A stretch of 64,000 bases of DNA from TMED14 sp002378565 (GCA_943846715.1 OX044356.1:434001-498000); one strand, 5' to 3'; counted from the first letter of the stretch, positions 25,854 through 34,287 are shown. A program made the numbers and translations. Notes: generated from the letters alone by a model not told the origin.

Positions 25854-26509
25854 TGAAGGATATGGAAAAACGAATCATTGAAACCCTTTGCACGAAAGCC
25901 AGCAACAAACAGCTGGTCCACCGTCAAGCCTTGGCAAGCTTTGACCTACTGAAAACCGTGCTTAAATTGGTGGCCAAATCGCTCAATGACCAAGTTTGCC
26001 GAGTTGACAAGCATGTCGTTGTTGAGTATGTGGAGCGAAGTGAGCATGAAGTAGGCATCACCTTTTCTGGTGACACCTTGATATTCCTCTTTCACAGCAA
26101 CGCCTTCAAATTGCCAGATGACCATTTCTTGCTTGCAACACCTTATGTCCGCGAGGATGGCAATCGCAAGTACTATGGCTTGATTCACGCCTACAACTTT
26201 CTATCAGATTCAATGAAAATGAGGCGCATGAATGACTTAGGCACCTTGCTTAGTCGATTACTCATCAATGGAGAAGGGCATCATTTTGCAGAAGGTGGCA
26301 CCGGGTTGTCTATGCCGTTGACTGAAAATGGACTGGATGAAGCCATTCTTAAATCATGGGTTGAACGCTTGATGATTCATGCCATGGACATGGATTTAGT
26401 CATCGCTGATTTTACAGATTTTCGTGAAATCACGGTCATGGAACTTGAGGGGCTCCGCAATGAATTACGACTTCAAACAAGTAAACGACTGGGTTTTAGG
26501 CCCAGTTAG
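25853..26509 (+). CDS. Conserved-looking protein of unknown function
   Basis: The product is 218 residues from the ATG at 25853, which overlaps the proS TGA (TGATG). No known domain is recognised. It has no signal peptide or membrane segment. The sequence mixes helices and strands, with a compact middle (VGITFSGDTLIFLFHSNAFKLP ... YGLIHAYNFLSD) and an acidic helical C-terminal part, then a basic tail. The coupling to proS suggests joint expression but gives no function. It is probably a soluble cytoplasmic protein. Confidence 0.6.
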   Translation: MKDMEKRIIETLCTKASNKQLVHRQALASFDLLKTVLKLVAKSLNDQVCRVDKHVVVEYVERSEHEVGITFSGDTLIFLFHSNAFKLPDDHFLLATPYVREDGNRKYYGLIHAYNFLSDSMKMRRMNDLGTLLSRLLINGEGHHFAEGGTGLSMPLTENGLDEAILKSWVERLMIHAMDMDLVIADFTDFREITVMELEGLRNELRLQTSKRLGFRPS

Positions 26510-26574
26510 GCATGGGGGCGAGGGAATCAACGAAAAAAATACCTGCGTATCATGTTTCAAATGCGATTTCTTAT

Positions 26575-26582
26575 TACATTTG
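26575..26582 (+). promoter_or_regulatory. -7 box for tRNA-Glu and rpsT
   Basis: TACATTTG is an exact TAnnTTTG match, 15 bases before the mature tRNA 5' end. A TTTC lies 16 bases further upstream. Confidence 0.55.
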
Positions 26583-26597
26583 CACTCCTTTAATAGG

Positions 26598-26671
26598 GGC
26601 CCGTTCGTCTAGCGGTTTAGGACATCTCCCTTTCACGGAGAAGATCACGGGTTCGAATCCCGTACGGGTCA
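26598..26671 (+). tRNA. tRNA-Glu (anticodon TTC)
   Basis: The cloverleaf can be drawn by hand: acceptor ggcccgt/acgggtc, D-arm around gtctagcggtttaggac, anticodon stem tctcc/ggaga with loop ctttcac (anticodon TTC), and T-arm acggg/cccgt with ttcgaat loop. The discriminator is A. CCA is not encoded. The mature 3' end lies 15 bases before the rpsT ATG. Confidence 0.95.
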
Positions 26672-26686
26672 CAAAAATAATATCAC

Positions 26687-26941
26687 ATGGCAAACCATCA
26701 ATCAGCACTTAAGCGCATCCGACAGACACAGAAGAAGCGTATTCACAACCGTTACTTTTCTAAGACCACAAGAAATGCCATGCGCGCACTTCGGGCTATG
26801 ACCAGCAGCAAGGAGGCATCCAAGAGTTTGATCTTGGTGTCAGCTATGTTGGACAAATTGGCTAAGCGTAACATTATACACAAGAACAAAGCAGCCAACC
26901 TCAAATCTGGATTGGCGAAGGCTGTGAACAAGCTCGCTTGA
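26687..26941 (+). CDS. rpsT: 30S ribosomal protein S20
   Basis: S20 is a helical 16S rRNA-binding protein. The 84 basic residues start MANHQSALKRIRQTQKKR and contain NRYFSKTTRNAMRAL and IHKNKAANLKSGLAKAVNKL, all typical of S20. No promoter is seen between the tRNA and the ATG, so it is probably transcribed with tRNA-Glu and its leader is set by tRNA 3' processing. A strong terminator follows. Confidence 0.96.
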   Translation: MANHQSALKRIRQTQKKRIHNRYFSKTTRNAMRALRAMTSSKEASKSLILVSAMLDKLAKRNIIHKNKAANLKSGLAKAVNKLA

Positions 26942-26966
26942 ATAGTCAAGCAATGGTTCAATAAAG

Positions 26967-26992
26967 AAGCTGCCTCTGAGCAGCTTTTTTTA
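26967..26992 (+). terminator. Terminator after rpsT
   Basis: The stem aagctgc/gcagctt with loop ctctga is followed by a run of T. Confidence 0.92.
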
Positions 26993-27050
26993 TGCGTTGG
27001 ATTTTCGTTTACCACCGAGTACCTAGTTATGACCTGCTCACCTTGCGGGC

Positions 27051-27740
27051 ATGATACCAATTAGCGCTTGGCAACCAGGGGAACGGCCCCGAGAAAAGTG
27101 CCTCAGTCATGGGGTTCGAAGCCTGAGCACATCAGAGTGCTTAGCCCTGATCCTTCAGACAGGCAGCCACAAACAAAGCGCCCTGGATCTTGCCAGAACC
27201 TTGCTGCAACCGTATGATGGGGATTTGTCAGCCATGCTTAAGGCCAGTCCAGTTGAGTGGGAAGCTGTGCCGGGAATAGGTCCTGCAAAATCTGCAAGGA
27301 TTGCTGCAGCATTGGAATTGTCCAGGCGCTTGCTTAACCAGCCACAAGTGATAGCTCCGTGCATTAAAAGTTCCAAGGATAGCTATGATGCCTTGAAAGA
27401 TCAACTTGACGACATTGATCATGAAGAATTTTGGGTACTCTACCTGTCTCAAGCTAACCGTGTCTTGCATAAAGCTTGCATTGGCAAAGGAGGATGGTCT
27501 CAGACCCTGGCCGATTCCCGGGTGATCTACCAAGTAGCGTTGACCCACAAGGCCTGTGGTATCATCGTAGCGCATAACCATCCCAGTGGTCGTTTACATC
27601 CCAGCCATGCGGATCGACAATTGACCAAGCGACTGCAACAAGTTGCCAAGATGTTGGACATCACCTTTCTTGACCATCTTATCATTGGGAAAGGGGATTA
27701 TGTTAGTTTTGCTGACAAGGGCTGGCTATTGGTTCCTTGA
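27051..27740 (+). CDS. radC: RadC family protein with JAB/MPN domain
   Basis: The 229 residues consist of a helix-hairpin-helix-like N-terminal half (EAVPGIGPAKSARIAAALEL) and a C-terminal JAMM metalloprotease-like domain with HNHPSGRLHPSHAD, the complete zinc-binding motif. The family was once linked to DNA repair, but its true role is unclear. The start ATG at 27051 gives the usual N-terminus (ISAWQPGERPREK). The next gene starts eight bases after its stop. Confidence 0.94.
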   Translation: MIPISAWQPGERPREKCLSHGVRSLSTSECLALILQTGSHKQSALDLARTLLQPYDGDLSAMLKASPVEWEAVPGIGPAKSARIAAALELSRRLLNQPQVIAPCIKSSKDSYDALKDQLDDIDHEEFWVLYLSQANRVLHKACIGKGGWSQTLADSRVIYQVALTHKACGIIVAHNHPSGRLHPSHADRQLTKRLQQVAKMLDITFLDHLIIGKGDYVSFADKGWLLVP

Positions 27741-27748
27741 AGAGGACC

Positions 27749-30004
27749 ATGATCACACATATCGTAGGCGCTAGGCCACAATTCATTAAACTACTGCCCT
27801 TTTATCGCGCCCTTGCTGCGAAAGGGGTAGAGCAGAAAGTCTTGCACAGTGGTCAGCATTGGGAACCGGCCATGAGTGAGGTTTTCTTTGCCGACTTTGG
27901 TTTGCAAGCAGATCACATCCTTGATTGGTCAATAGACATGACCAGCAATCAATCGAACATGGAGCAGGTTCTGGCTCAATGGAGACCTCAAACCGTGGTG
28001 GTTTATGGCGACACTTACAGCACCCTTTGTGGTGCCAGGGCTGCTTCCTCTTTGAGCTTGAACTTGGCGCATGTAGAAGCGGGTTTAAGAAGCTTTAACA
28101 GCAACATGCCTGAGGAAGCCTGTCGCGTAGAAACAGACCACCTAGCTGACTGGCACTTTGCGCCAAGTGAAACAGCCATGCAGCATTTGCGAGCAGAAGG
28201 TTTGGATCGTGGTGCAGGACAGACCATCAACACGGGTGATATCATGGCAGATGGTTTGATGGCCATGGCGGATGTGAAGCCGGATGCCCGAAGCATCCTT
28301 GTCACCCTGCATCGCAACACCAATGTAGATGACAAGGCCATGCGGGAGTCCATCCTGTCAACCATCCATGATTTGGCGTCACCGGACAAAGAAGGCTACC
28401 AGGTTGCGTGGCCATTGCATCCTCGACTGCGCAAAGCGATGGGCAGGGATCCCTCAGAGGATTACCCACATATTCAATGGTTACCCCCCTTGTCTCACGC
28501 AGACATGATCCAAGCCATTCAGCGAGCTGAGGTGGTATTGACAGATTCCGGAGGCGTTCAGAAGGAGGCGTATTTTCTCAAGCGACATTGTGTGGTCTTG
28601 CGAACAGAAACCGAGTGGAAGGAGCTGATAGCCAGTGGCTGTTCCACATTGTTGCCGCCAATGGCTGAAGATTTATACTACCCCATGCGGGCAGCAGTGA
28701 AGGCAAGGTGTGAATCATTATTTCCTCCCATTTATGGCGATGGCAAGGCGGCAGAATACATGGCCAATGCCTTGGTCCATGAGGGGGGGCTAGTGAAGCC
28801 GCGGACGCTCACGTTGGCTCATGCCAACCCCAGTAACTTGCACCATCATGTGTCTCGCTTGTTTCACGTCATCACGGGCTGGAGATTGGATTGGTCTGAA
28901 ACGGGTATGGCTTGGTCGGATTCAGGCCAACTGGACGTTGCATTGGAGGATGCATCATGGATGCAATGTGTCGATGAAGGGCCAACACCCTTTGTTGCTA
29001 GCAGTGCACCCGACTACCTGGCAAGCATCTTGTGGGCAGCATTGCGCCGTGAAGAATGGGGGAGTGAATCCCTGGATGAACATGGTCGCTACCAAGCAGT
29101 CCATTCAGTGATGTCTCAGCGGGGCTGGTTGTCAACGGCCATCTGTCATCGATGGGCAGGGGCCCTGATGCAAGACCATCAACTGGTGGGGCATCGGCAG
29201 ATGATGGCGCAACCCACGGTCATCATTGATGTTGATCACCTTAGAGCCTTTGATGGCTACCCACTGTCTCACCAGCTGTTGACCTTGTGGCGCGATTTGC
29301 TCAAAGGCAAGTGGACAAGGCTGTATGCGAGATTGTTGCAGGACAAAGACCCATTCGATGCGCATGACCATCTGGCAATGCTCCAGTTGAGCTATCCAAG
29401 CATTCGATGGCAGGCCTTTGCTTGGGTGGGACCTGAGCGCAATGATCATGACCATGGATTGCCTGGAGATCGACCCCTGGCAAAGGAAGCCTTGCGCTTG
29501 CTTCATCGCATCATGCCAAGCATGGGCATTCACCCGTCATACCATGGCACAGATGTGATGGCTGAATCGGCATTGCTGGCACAGTCACTGGGCCATTTGC
29601 CGCTCCGTCAGCGCAGACATTATTTGAAAATGAGCCTACCTGATGCTTATGAAGACCTCCCTCATGGCATGGCTTACCAAGATTGGAGCATGTCCTATGC
29701 CAATAGCCCTGGCTACCGATCAGGCATGGGCTTGCCCTACCCATGGCTGCGCCAAGATGGTACATTGGGTCATGTGGTGGTGCCCTCTGTTGCCATGGAT
29801 CAACAAGTGAAGGGTCGGGATGCAGCCAGCATTGCCAGGTGGCTGCACGCTTTGGAGGCGGATGCTATGGCTTCCGGCCATCCCTTGGTTATTGCAAGTC
29901 ATTGGCGATTTTTCGGGCCCAATCCCGCATGGGCTGATGCCGATTGCCTGCCCTACCTTGAGTGGGTGAAAGGAATGAAACAATGGATGAAGGAGCGCGC
30001 ATGA
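27749..30004 (+). CDS. Fused UDP-GlcNAc 2-epimerase / polysaccharide deacetylase
   Basis: The product is 751 residues from the ATG at 27749; an AGAGGA five bases upstream looks like a Shine-Dalgarno sequence, which is rare here. Residues 1 to about 345 are a non-hydrolysing UDP-N-acetylglucosamine 2-epimerase (WecB type): VGARPQFIK, YGDTYSTLCGA, HVEAGLRSF, PEEACRVETDH, VTLHRNTN and DSGGVQKEA. About residues 375-485 match the DUF7033 region that precedes Bacteroidota polysaccharide deacetylases. From about 488 the deacetylase domain shows IIDVDHLRAF, IHPSYHGTD, RQRRHYLKMSLPDAYE and DWSMSYANSPGYRSG. The two activities are usually on separate genes. It is probably cytoplasmic (no signal) and acts in surface or cell-wall sugar metabolism; the deacetylase substrate is unknown. 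Confidence 0.85.
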   Translation: MITHIVGARPQFIKLLPFYRALAAKGVEQKVLHSGQHWEPAMSEVFFADFGLQADHILDWSIDMTSNQSNMEQVLAQWRPQTVVVYGDTYSTLCGARAASSLSLNLAHVEAGLRSFNSNMPEEACRVETDHLADWHFAPSETAMQHLRAEGLDRGAGQTINTGDIMADGLMAMADVKPDARSILVTLHRNTNVDDKAMRESILSTIHDLASPDKEGYQVAWPLHPRLRKAMGRDPSEDYPHIQWLPPLSHADMIQAIQRAEVVLTDSGGVQKEAYFLKRHCVVLRTETEWKELIASGCSTLLPPMAEDLYYPMRAAVKARCESLFPPIYGDGKAAEYMANALVHEGGLVKPRTLTLAHANPSNLHHHVSRLFHVITGWRLDWSETGMAWSDSGQLDVALEDASWMQCVDEGPTPFVASSAPDYLASILWAALRREEWGSESLDEHGRYQAVHSVMSQRGWLSTAICHRWAGALMQDHQLVGHRQMMAQPTVIIDVDHLRAFDGYPLSHQLLTLWRDLLKGKWTRLYARLLQDKDPFDAHDHLAMLQLSYPSIRWQAFAWVGPERNDHDHGLPGDRPLAKEALRLLHRIMPSMGIHPSYHGTDVMAESALLAQSLGHLPLRQRRHYLKMSLPDAYEDLPHGMAYQDWSMSYANSPGYRSGMGLPYPWLRQDGTLGHVVVPSVAMDQQVKGRDAASIARWLHALEADAMASGHPLVIASHWRFFGPNPAWADADCLPYLEWVKGMKQWMKERA

Positions 30005-30906
30005 AGCCTGCCTGGAAGGATAGTGAGGCCCTGAAGAGTCAGTGGTCACAGTGGCTTCGTGTGGGCGGCGGAGATCAGCCAGCCAATCATTTGAACTACA
30101 TCGATTCATTGGCCTTGCGTTGGGGCGCTGTTTACGGAGAGGCTATGGCCCTTCCCATGGCCTGGAAACGGCGATGGCTGCTGCGTGTGGCCTATACGCC
30201 ATTTGCTGTTCAGCAATGGGGCCCTGTTGGTTCTTGCGATGCGGCAGAGCTCAAAGCATTAGTCGCTGGCATTCCGCGGCGATTCACCAAAGTAGATATT
30301 GCCATGCGTCAGCCTCAAGGTTGGCAAGCGCCAACGGGTTGGCATTGGGGTCAAAGGGGGAGGCTGAGTCGATGGGAATCCCTACCCAACCATGAACTGC
30401 CTTTGGGTCAGAGCTACGAAGCCATTCACACAAACTACAGCAAGCAATGCTTGCGCAACTTAAAGAAGGCAAGTAAGGCAGATTTGCAAGCTTTTGAGCA
30501 GGATTCACCCACTTTGCTGATTCAGACATTTCAAGCCAATCAAGGCAGCAAATACGACGTGCCTTCGGGCTACTTATCAGCCATGTCTCAAGTGATGTAT
30601 CAGGCCATGCATCAAGGCAGAGGAAAGGTTTTAACCCTCTATGGTCCAGGAAATCAATTGCATGCCGGCTTGTTCTTGATCCAAAGCCAGGACAGGGTTG
30701 TGATGCTCTTCTCCTGTGTGACAGAGGCGGGGTTGACATCTGGCGCAATGACCCACCTAATTGACCATGCCATCATTGATGCAGTTGGGCGCTATGACTT
30801 GTTTGACTTTGAAGGCAGTAAAGCACCTGGGTTGGCAAGGTTTTACCGAGGTTTTGGTGCCAAACTTGTCCCTTACCTTCGTTTTCAACGTTACGCATTG
30901 CTATGA
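30001..30906 (+). CDS. FemAB/GNAT-like acyltransferase
   Basis: The 301 residues start at an ATG that overlaps the preceding stop (ATGA). The sequence matches FemAB-like acetyltransferases common beside Bacteroidota cell-surface genes: YSKQCLRNLKKASKAD, LHAGLFLIQSQDRVVMLFSC, GAMTHLIDHAIIDA and FDFEGSKAPGLARFYRGFGAK. The last motif is characteristic. The acyl donor and acceptor cannot be read. Together with the upstream fused enzyme it suggests joint modification of an amino sugar, for instance deacetylation followed by re-acylation, which is inference. Confidence 0.78.
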   Translation: MKPAWKDSEALKSQWSQWLRVGGGDQPANHLNYIDSLALRWGAVYGEAMALPMAWKRRWLLRVAYTPFAVQQWGPVGSCDAAELKALVAGIPRRFTKVDIAMRQPQGWQAPTGWHWGQRGRLSRWESLPNHELPLGQSYEAIHTNYSKQCLRNLKKASKADLQAFEQDSPTLLIQTFQANQGSKYDVPSGYLSAMSQVMYQAMHQGRGKVLTLYGPGNQLHAGLFLIQSQDRVVMLFSCVTEAGLTSGAMTHLIDHAIIDAVGRYDLFDFEGSKAPGLARFYRGFGAKLVPYLRFQRYALL

Positions 30907-31838
30907 CCATTACCCAACTGCACTATTTGATAGCTCTTGAGGAGCACCGGCATTATGGCCGTGCAGCAAAATCATGTGGCGTGACGCAACCAACGCTGAG
31001 TGCACAGGTCAATAAATTGGAACAGGACCTGGGTCAACCATTGGTCAATCGAAAGCAGCAACCCTTGGTGCTCACTGAATTAGGGGAGGCTGTGTTGCAG
31101 CAAGCCCGTTTGGTGATTCAGGCGACCCAAGACATTGAACAATTATCCAAGCAATGGGATCAGCCCGTGGAAGGGGTGTTCCGCCTTGGTATCATTCCCA
31201 CAGTGGCGCCTTACCTGGTTCATCGATTTGCAGGCCCGATCACCCAGCGATTCAAATCCCTGGAACTTGAAATCAAAGAGGCCTCGACCAAATCGTTGTT
31301 AGAAATGGTTCGTACACAGGTTATTGATGCGGCAATTTTAGCTGTACCAGTGGATGCCATGGCTGAGGACTGGGCCTCGTGGACCTTGTATGATGAGCCC
31401 TTGGTAGCCTATGTGCCCGAGGGACATCCGCTGGCCAATGAGCTTTTCCTCTCACACAGTGAACTGGAACGCAATGACATCCTTTTGTTGCCAGAAGGTC
31501 ACTGCTTTCGAGATCAAGTATTGTCGATATGCAACAAGCCCCGAAATTCTGCCATTCGTGTGGAAGTGGGTCAATTGGAAACCTTGATTCGCATGGCTGA
31601 TGCGGGACTTGGCATGACCTTGCTGCCTGAATTGGCTGTGATGGAATTACCCAGGGACAAGCAAAGCAATGCTATACCCTTGTCAAAGCCACGACCAGTC
31701 CGACGCATCGCCATGGTTCAACTGCCCGGGCAGCGAAAGCAAGGCATAGCTGCTGCTTTGGCCACCGTGATACAAGCACAGGTTCCTGCAAAATTCCTCA
31801 AGCAGGTCGATCAAGATCTGGTGATGTCAGCGAGCTAA
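30903..31838 (+). CDS. oxyR: OxyR-like LysR-family peroxide sensor
   Basis: OxyR is a redox-controlled activator of peroxide defence genes. The 311 residues have an N-terminal winged helix (HYLIALEEHRHYGRAAKSCGVTQPTLSAQVNKLE) and a substrate-like domain. The redox pair is present as Cys201 and Cys210 in GHCFRDQVLSIC, with the same spacing as Cys199/Cys208 in E. coli OxyR. The start overlaps the previous stop (ATGA), making it the third gene of a transcript with the epimerase-deacetylase and FemAB-like genes. No catalase or peroxidase gene is near. Its 3' end overlaps the converging transporter gene by 4 bases. Confidence 0.88.
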   Translation: MTITQLHYLIALEEHRHYGRAAKSCGVTQPTLSAQVNKLEQDLGQPLVNRKQQPLVLTELGEAVLQQARLVIQATQDIEQLSKQWDQPVEGVFRLGIIPTVAPYLVHRFAGPITQRFKSLELEIKEASTKSLLEMVRTQVIDAAILAVPVDAMAEDWASWTLYDEPLVAYVPEGHPLANELFLSHSELERNDILLLPEGHCFRDQVLSICNKPRNSAIRVEVGQLETLIRMADAGLGMTLLPELAVMELPRDKQSNAIPLSKPRPVRRIAMVQLPGQRKQGIAAALATVIQAQVPAKFLKQVDQDLVMSAS

Positions 31839-33193
31839 ACAAAGCTCAATGCGCAGACAGCCCATATGACCAGGGTAGCAAAAATATTCATCCATACGCC
31901 ATGTTGAACCATGTGAAGGATTTTGAGTTTACCTGTGGCAAAGACCAGAGCATTGGGCGGCGTAGCCACAGGCAACATGAAGGCACAACTTGCCCCCATC
32001 GTCAAGGGGATGGCAACAGCCTCAAAAGGGATGCCCTTTGCTAGACTCAAGGCCAAGGCGATAGGAAGCATGGCGGAAACCAGGGCCATGTTGGAAAACA
32101 ATTCAGTTAGCCAGACCCCCGCAGCAGCTGCAACCCCTATCCAAAGGATGATTTCCATTTGGCTGCTCACACCACCCATGACATCCAGCAAACCGCTAGC
32201 TTTCAGGCCAGAAGCTAATGCTAACCCACCACCGAATAGCAGCAAGATGCCCCATTCAATGTCCTTTGCAATGGACCAGGGCAGCAAGGGGCCTTGACGT
32301 TTGCCAGCTGGCAGGGAAAACATGACCAAGGAGGCAGTGATAGCAATCCATGTGTCACTGTAATGTGGCAAAGCAATCATAGAAGCAACCCATGAGCGGG
32401 TCATCCATGCCATAGCTGTCAAGAAAAACACGAAAGCCATGCGACGCTGACCGGTGGTCCATGGTTGCTTGTTGGGTTTAGGTAGGGCTTCTGAGGAAGC
32501 CATGCTGAGTCCCACCTGAAGCTGTACATAAGCGGCAAGCATCAAGATTACACTTACGGGGATTGCCATGGAAGACCAGGTCCAAAAATCCATCACCACA
32601 CCAGTGGAGTCTTCAAGAAAGGCAGCAAAAAGGACATTGGGCGGGGTGCCAATCAAAGTCGCCATACCGCCAAGGTTGGCTGCCCATGCAAGACCTAAAA
32701 GAATGCGGCGTTCAAGCAGGTCACTTCCTTTGAGTTGCTTGACCAGTGAGAGGGTCAGTGGCAGCATCATGACTGCAGTGGCGGTGTTGCTCATCCACAT
32801 GGACAAGAGCCATGTCGCGAGCATGCTTCCCGCCAATGCTTGGCGCGGTTGACTCCCCGACAAGGCAAGAATCCGCTTTGCAAGCAGGCTGTGCAACCCC
32901 TGATGCTCCATAGCTTTTGCAAGAAAAAAGCCACCCATGAATAAAAAAATCAGCGGATGTGCATAAGCCATGGCTAAGGTGCTTTGATCCAGCAACCCCG
33001 TGCCCCCAAATAGCAACAAAGGCAGCAGGGCAGTTGCGCCCAGGTGAATGATTTCTGTCAACCACCAAGACAGCATCCATGCCGCTCCGCCGATGACCAG
33101 TGCCTTGGGGCCTGATAGGGGAAGGCATAAGGCTAAAAGAAAAAGGAATGGCCCGATCCAGAATCGCAGCGCATGGGTGACATTTGTAGACAT
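31835..33193 (-). CDS. DASS/SLC13-type anion or dicarboxylate transporter
   Basis: The 452-residue membrane protein of the divalent anion:Na+ symporter family has about 11 hydrophobic segments. SNT-type motifs are visible as WMSNTATAVMMLP and, in the second half, ELFSNMALVSAMLP, where SNT reads SNM. GTPPNVLFAAF and ATPPNALVFATG are the matching NxxA-type substrate loops. Substrate could be succinate, citrate or sulfate. The ATG at 33193 is the only start near the first membrane helix; it shares the tetranucleotide CATG with the rdgB start on the other strand. Confidence 0.9.
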   Translation of the reverse strand: MSTNVTHALRFWIGPFLFLLALCLPLSGPKALVIGGAAWMLSWWLTEIIHLGATALLPLLLFGGTGLLDQSTLAMAYAHPLIFLFMGGFFLAKAMEHQGLHSLLAKRILALSGSQPRQALAGSMLATWLLSMWMSNTATAVMMLPLTLSLVKQLKGSDLLERRILLGLAWAANLGGMATLIGTPPNVLFAAFLEDSTGVVMDFWTWSSMAIPVSVILMLAAYVQLQVGLSMASSEALPKPNKQPWTTGQRRMAFVFFLTAMAWMTRSWVASMIALPHYSDTWIAITASLVMFSLPAGKRQGPLLPWSIAKDIEWGILLLFGGGLALASGLKASGLLDVMGGVSSQMEIILWIGVAAAAGVWLTELFSNMALVSAMLPIALALSLAKGIPFEAVAIPLTMGASCAFMLPVATPPNALVFATGKLKILHMVQHGVWMNIFATLVIWAVCALSFV

Positions 33194-33770
33194 GAAATTG
33201 GTATTAGCAACACAGAATCCGTACAAGATAACAGAATTAACCAAGGCCCTGCCATCGCATTGGGAATTGATCTCTGCGAAGGCAATGGGCATGACAGAAG
33301 ACATCCCTGAAACAGGCGACAGTTTAGCGGCCAATGCCTTGATTAAAGCCAGGGCCATTCATGAGCGATTTGGCCTGCCAGCCATGTCGGATGACACGGG
33401 ATTGGAAGTGATGAGCTTGGACGGTGAGCCCGGTGTGCATTCAGCCCGTTATGCTGGCCCATCCTGTGATGACAAAGCCAACCGGGTCAAGCTTTTGAAG
33501 GCATTGAGTAAACACAGTGATCGACGTGCACAATTTCGCACCGTGGTTGCCTTGGTTGATGGGGAAGGGGAGCACCTCTTCGAAGGTGTAGCCAGGGGCA
33601 TCATTCTTGAAAAGGAACAAGGCGAGGGCGGATTTGGCTACGATGCCCTGTTTCAGTCAGATGATTTACCCAATAGATCCTTTGCTGAGGTCAGCTTGGA
33701 AGAGAAGAATGCGGTTAGCCACCGGGGTAAGGCTGTGAGGGAATTTATCGCATTCATGCATCATGCATGA
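33192..33770 (+). CDS. rdgB: XTP/dITP diphosphohydrolase (RdgB/HAM1)
   Basis: The enzyme removes non-canonical purine nucleotides (dITP, XTP). The 192 residues start MKLVLATQNPYKITEL and contain SDDTGLEV, HSARYAG, GFGYDALF and SHRGKAV, all diagnostic. The ATG at 33192 overlaps the divergent transporter's start codon. GACATTTG, a near -7 box, lies five bases upstream. Its last 17 bases overlap rsmD on the other strand inside a palindrome. Confidence 0.96.
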   Translation: MKLVLATQNPYKITELTKALPSHWELISAKAMGMTEDIPETGDSLAANALIKARAIHERFGLPAMSDDTGLEVMSLDGEPGVHSARYAGPSCDDKANRVKLLKALSKHSDRRAQFRTVVALVDGEGEHLFEGVARGIILEKEQGEGGFGYDALFQSDDLPNRSFAEVSLEEKNAVSHRGKAVREFIAFMHHA

Positions 33771-33771
33771 A
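33753..33771. repeat. Palindrome shared by the rdgB and rsmD 3' ends
   Basis: ttcatgcat-c-atgcatgaa reads the same on both strands except for the central base. On the plus strand it encodes FMHHA-stop and on the minus strand FMHDA-stop, so both genes end within it. There is no T run, so it is not a standard terminator, though the two hairpin arms could pair in RNA. Confidence 0.85.
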
Positions 33772-34287
33772 GAAGCTGAAGTAGACACCACCATAGCGCC
33801 TGCTATCTGACCAATTGGCATGTTCAGAGAAATTCTGATCAGGTCCATGCTCCAAAACAAACAGCCCTGTTGAATGCAATGCTTCGGCAGAGAAGACCTT
33901 CTCAATCAATGCCTCATAGGCGTCGTAAGCATAGGGGGGGTCAGCAAAAATCACATCCCATGTTCCGTAGGCTAATTGTTTGGTGGCTTCACCCATAACG
34001 GTGTGAATGCCTTCGAGGTTGAGGGATGCAGCTGTTTCTCTGACAAAGGAAATGCAGCCGCGATGTTGGTCCACTGCGGTGACGGATTGACATCCCCTGC
34101 TTGCCATTTCATAGCTGATGTTTCCCGTGCCTGTGAATAGGTCTAAGGCGCTTACCTCTGCCCACTCAATGCGGTTGTTGAGGATGTTGAACAGGGCTTC
34201 CTTGGCCATGTCTGTGGTGGGTCGAACGGGCAGTCGGCTAGGCGCCAGCAAACGTCGCCCTCCATGGATGCCTCCAATAATTCTCAT
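33754..34287 (-). CDS. rsmD: 16S rRNA (guanine(966)-N2)-methyltransferase
   Basis: RsmD methylates G966 of 16S rRNA. The 177 residues show the family start MRIIGGIHGGRRL, RPTTDMAKEALFNIL, the SAM motif ALDLFTGTGNISYE and the catalytic FADPPYAYD. The ATG overlaps the DUF3822 gene stop, an arrangement that recurs in Bacteroidota. The 3' end overlaps rdgB by 17 bases. Confidence 0.95.
   Translation of the reverse strand: MRIIGGIHGGRRLLAPSRLPVRPTTDMAKEALFNILNNRIEWAEVSALDLFTGTGNISYEMASRGCQSVTAVDQHRGCISFVRETAASLNLEGIHTVMGEATKQLAYGTWDVIFADPPYAYDAYEALIEKVFSAEALHSTGLFVLEHGPDQNFSEHANWSDSRRYGGVYFSFFMHDA

Noticed and set aside
31835..31838. Misassembly at the oxyR/transporter junction
   Set aside because: Both proteins have full-length, family-like C-termini, and similar small overlaps occur at four other convergent junctions.
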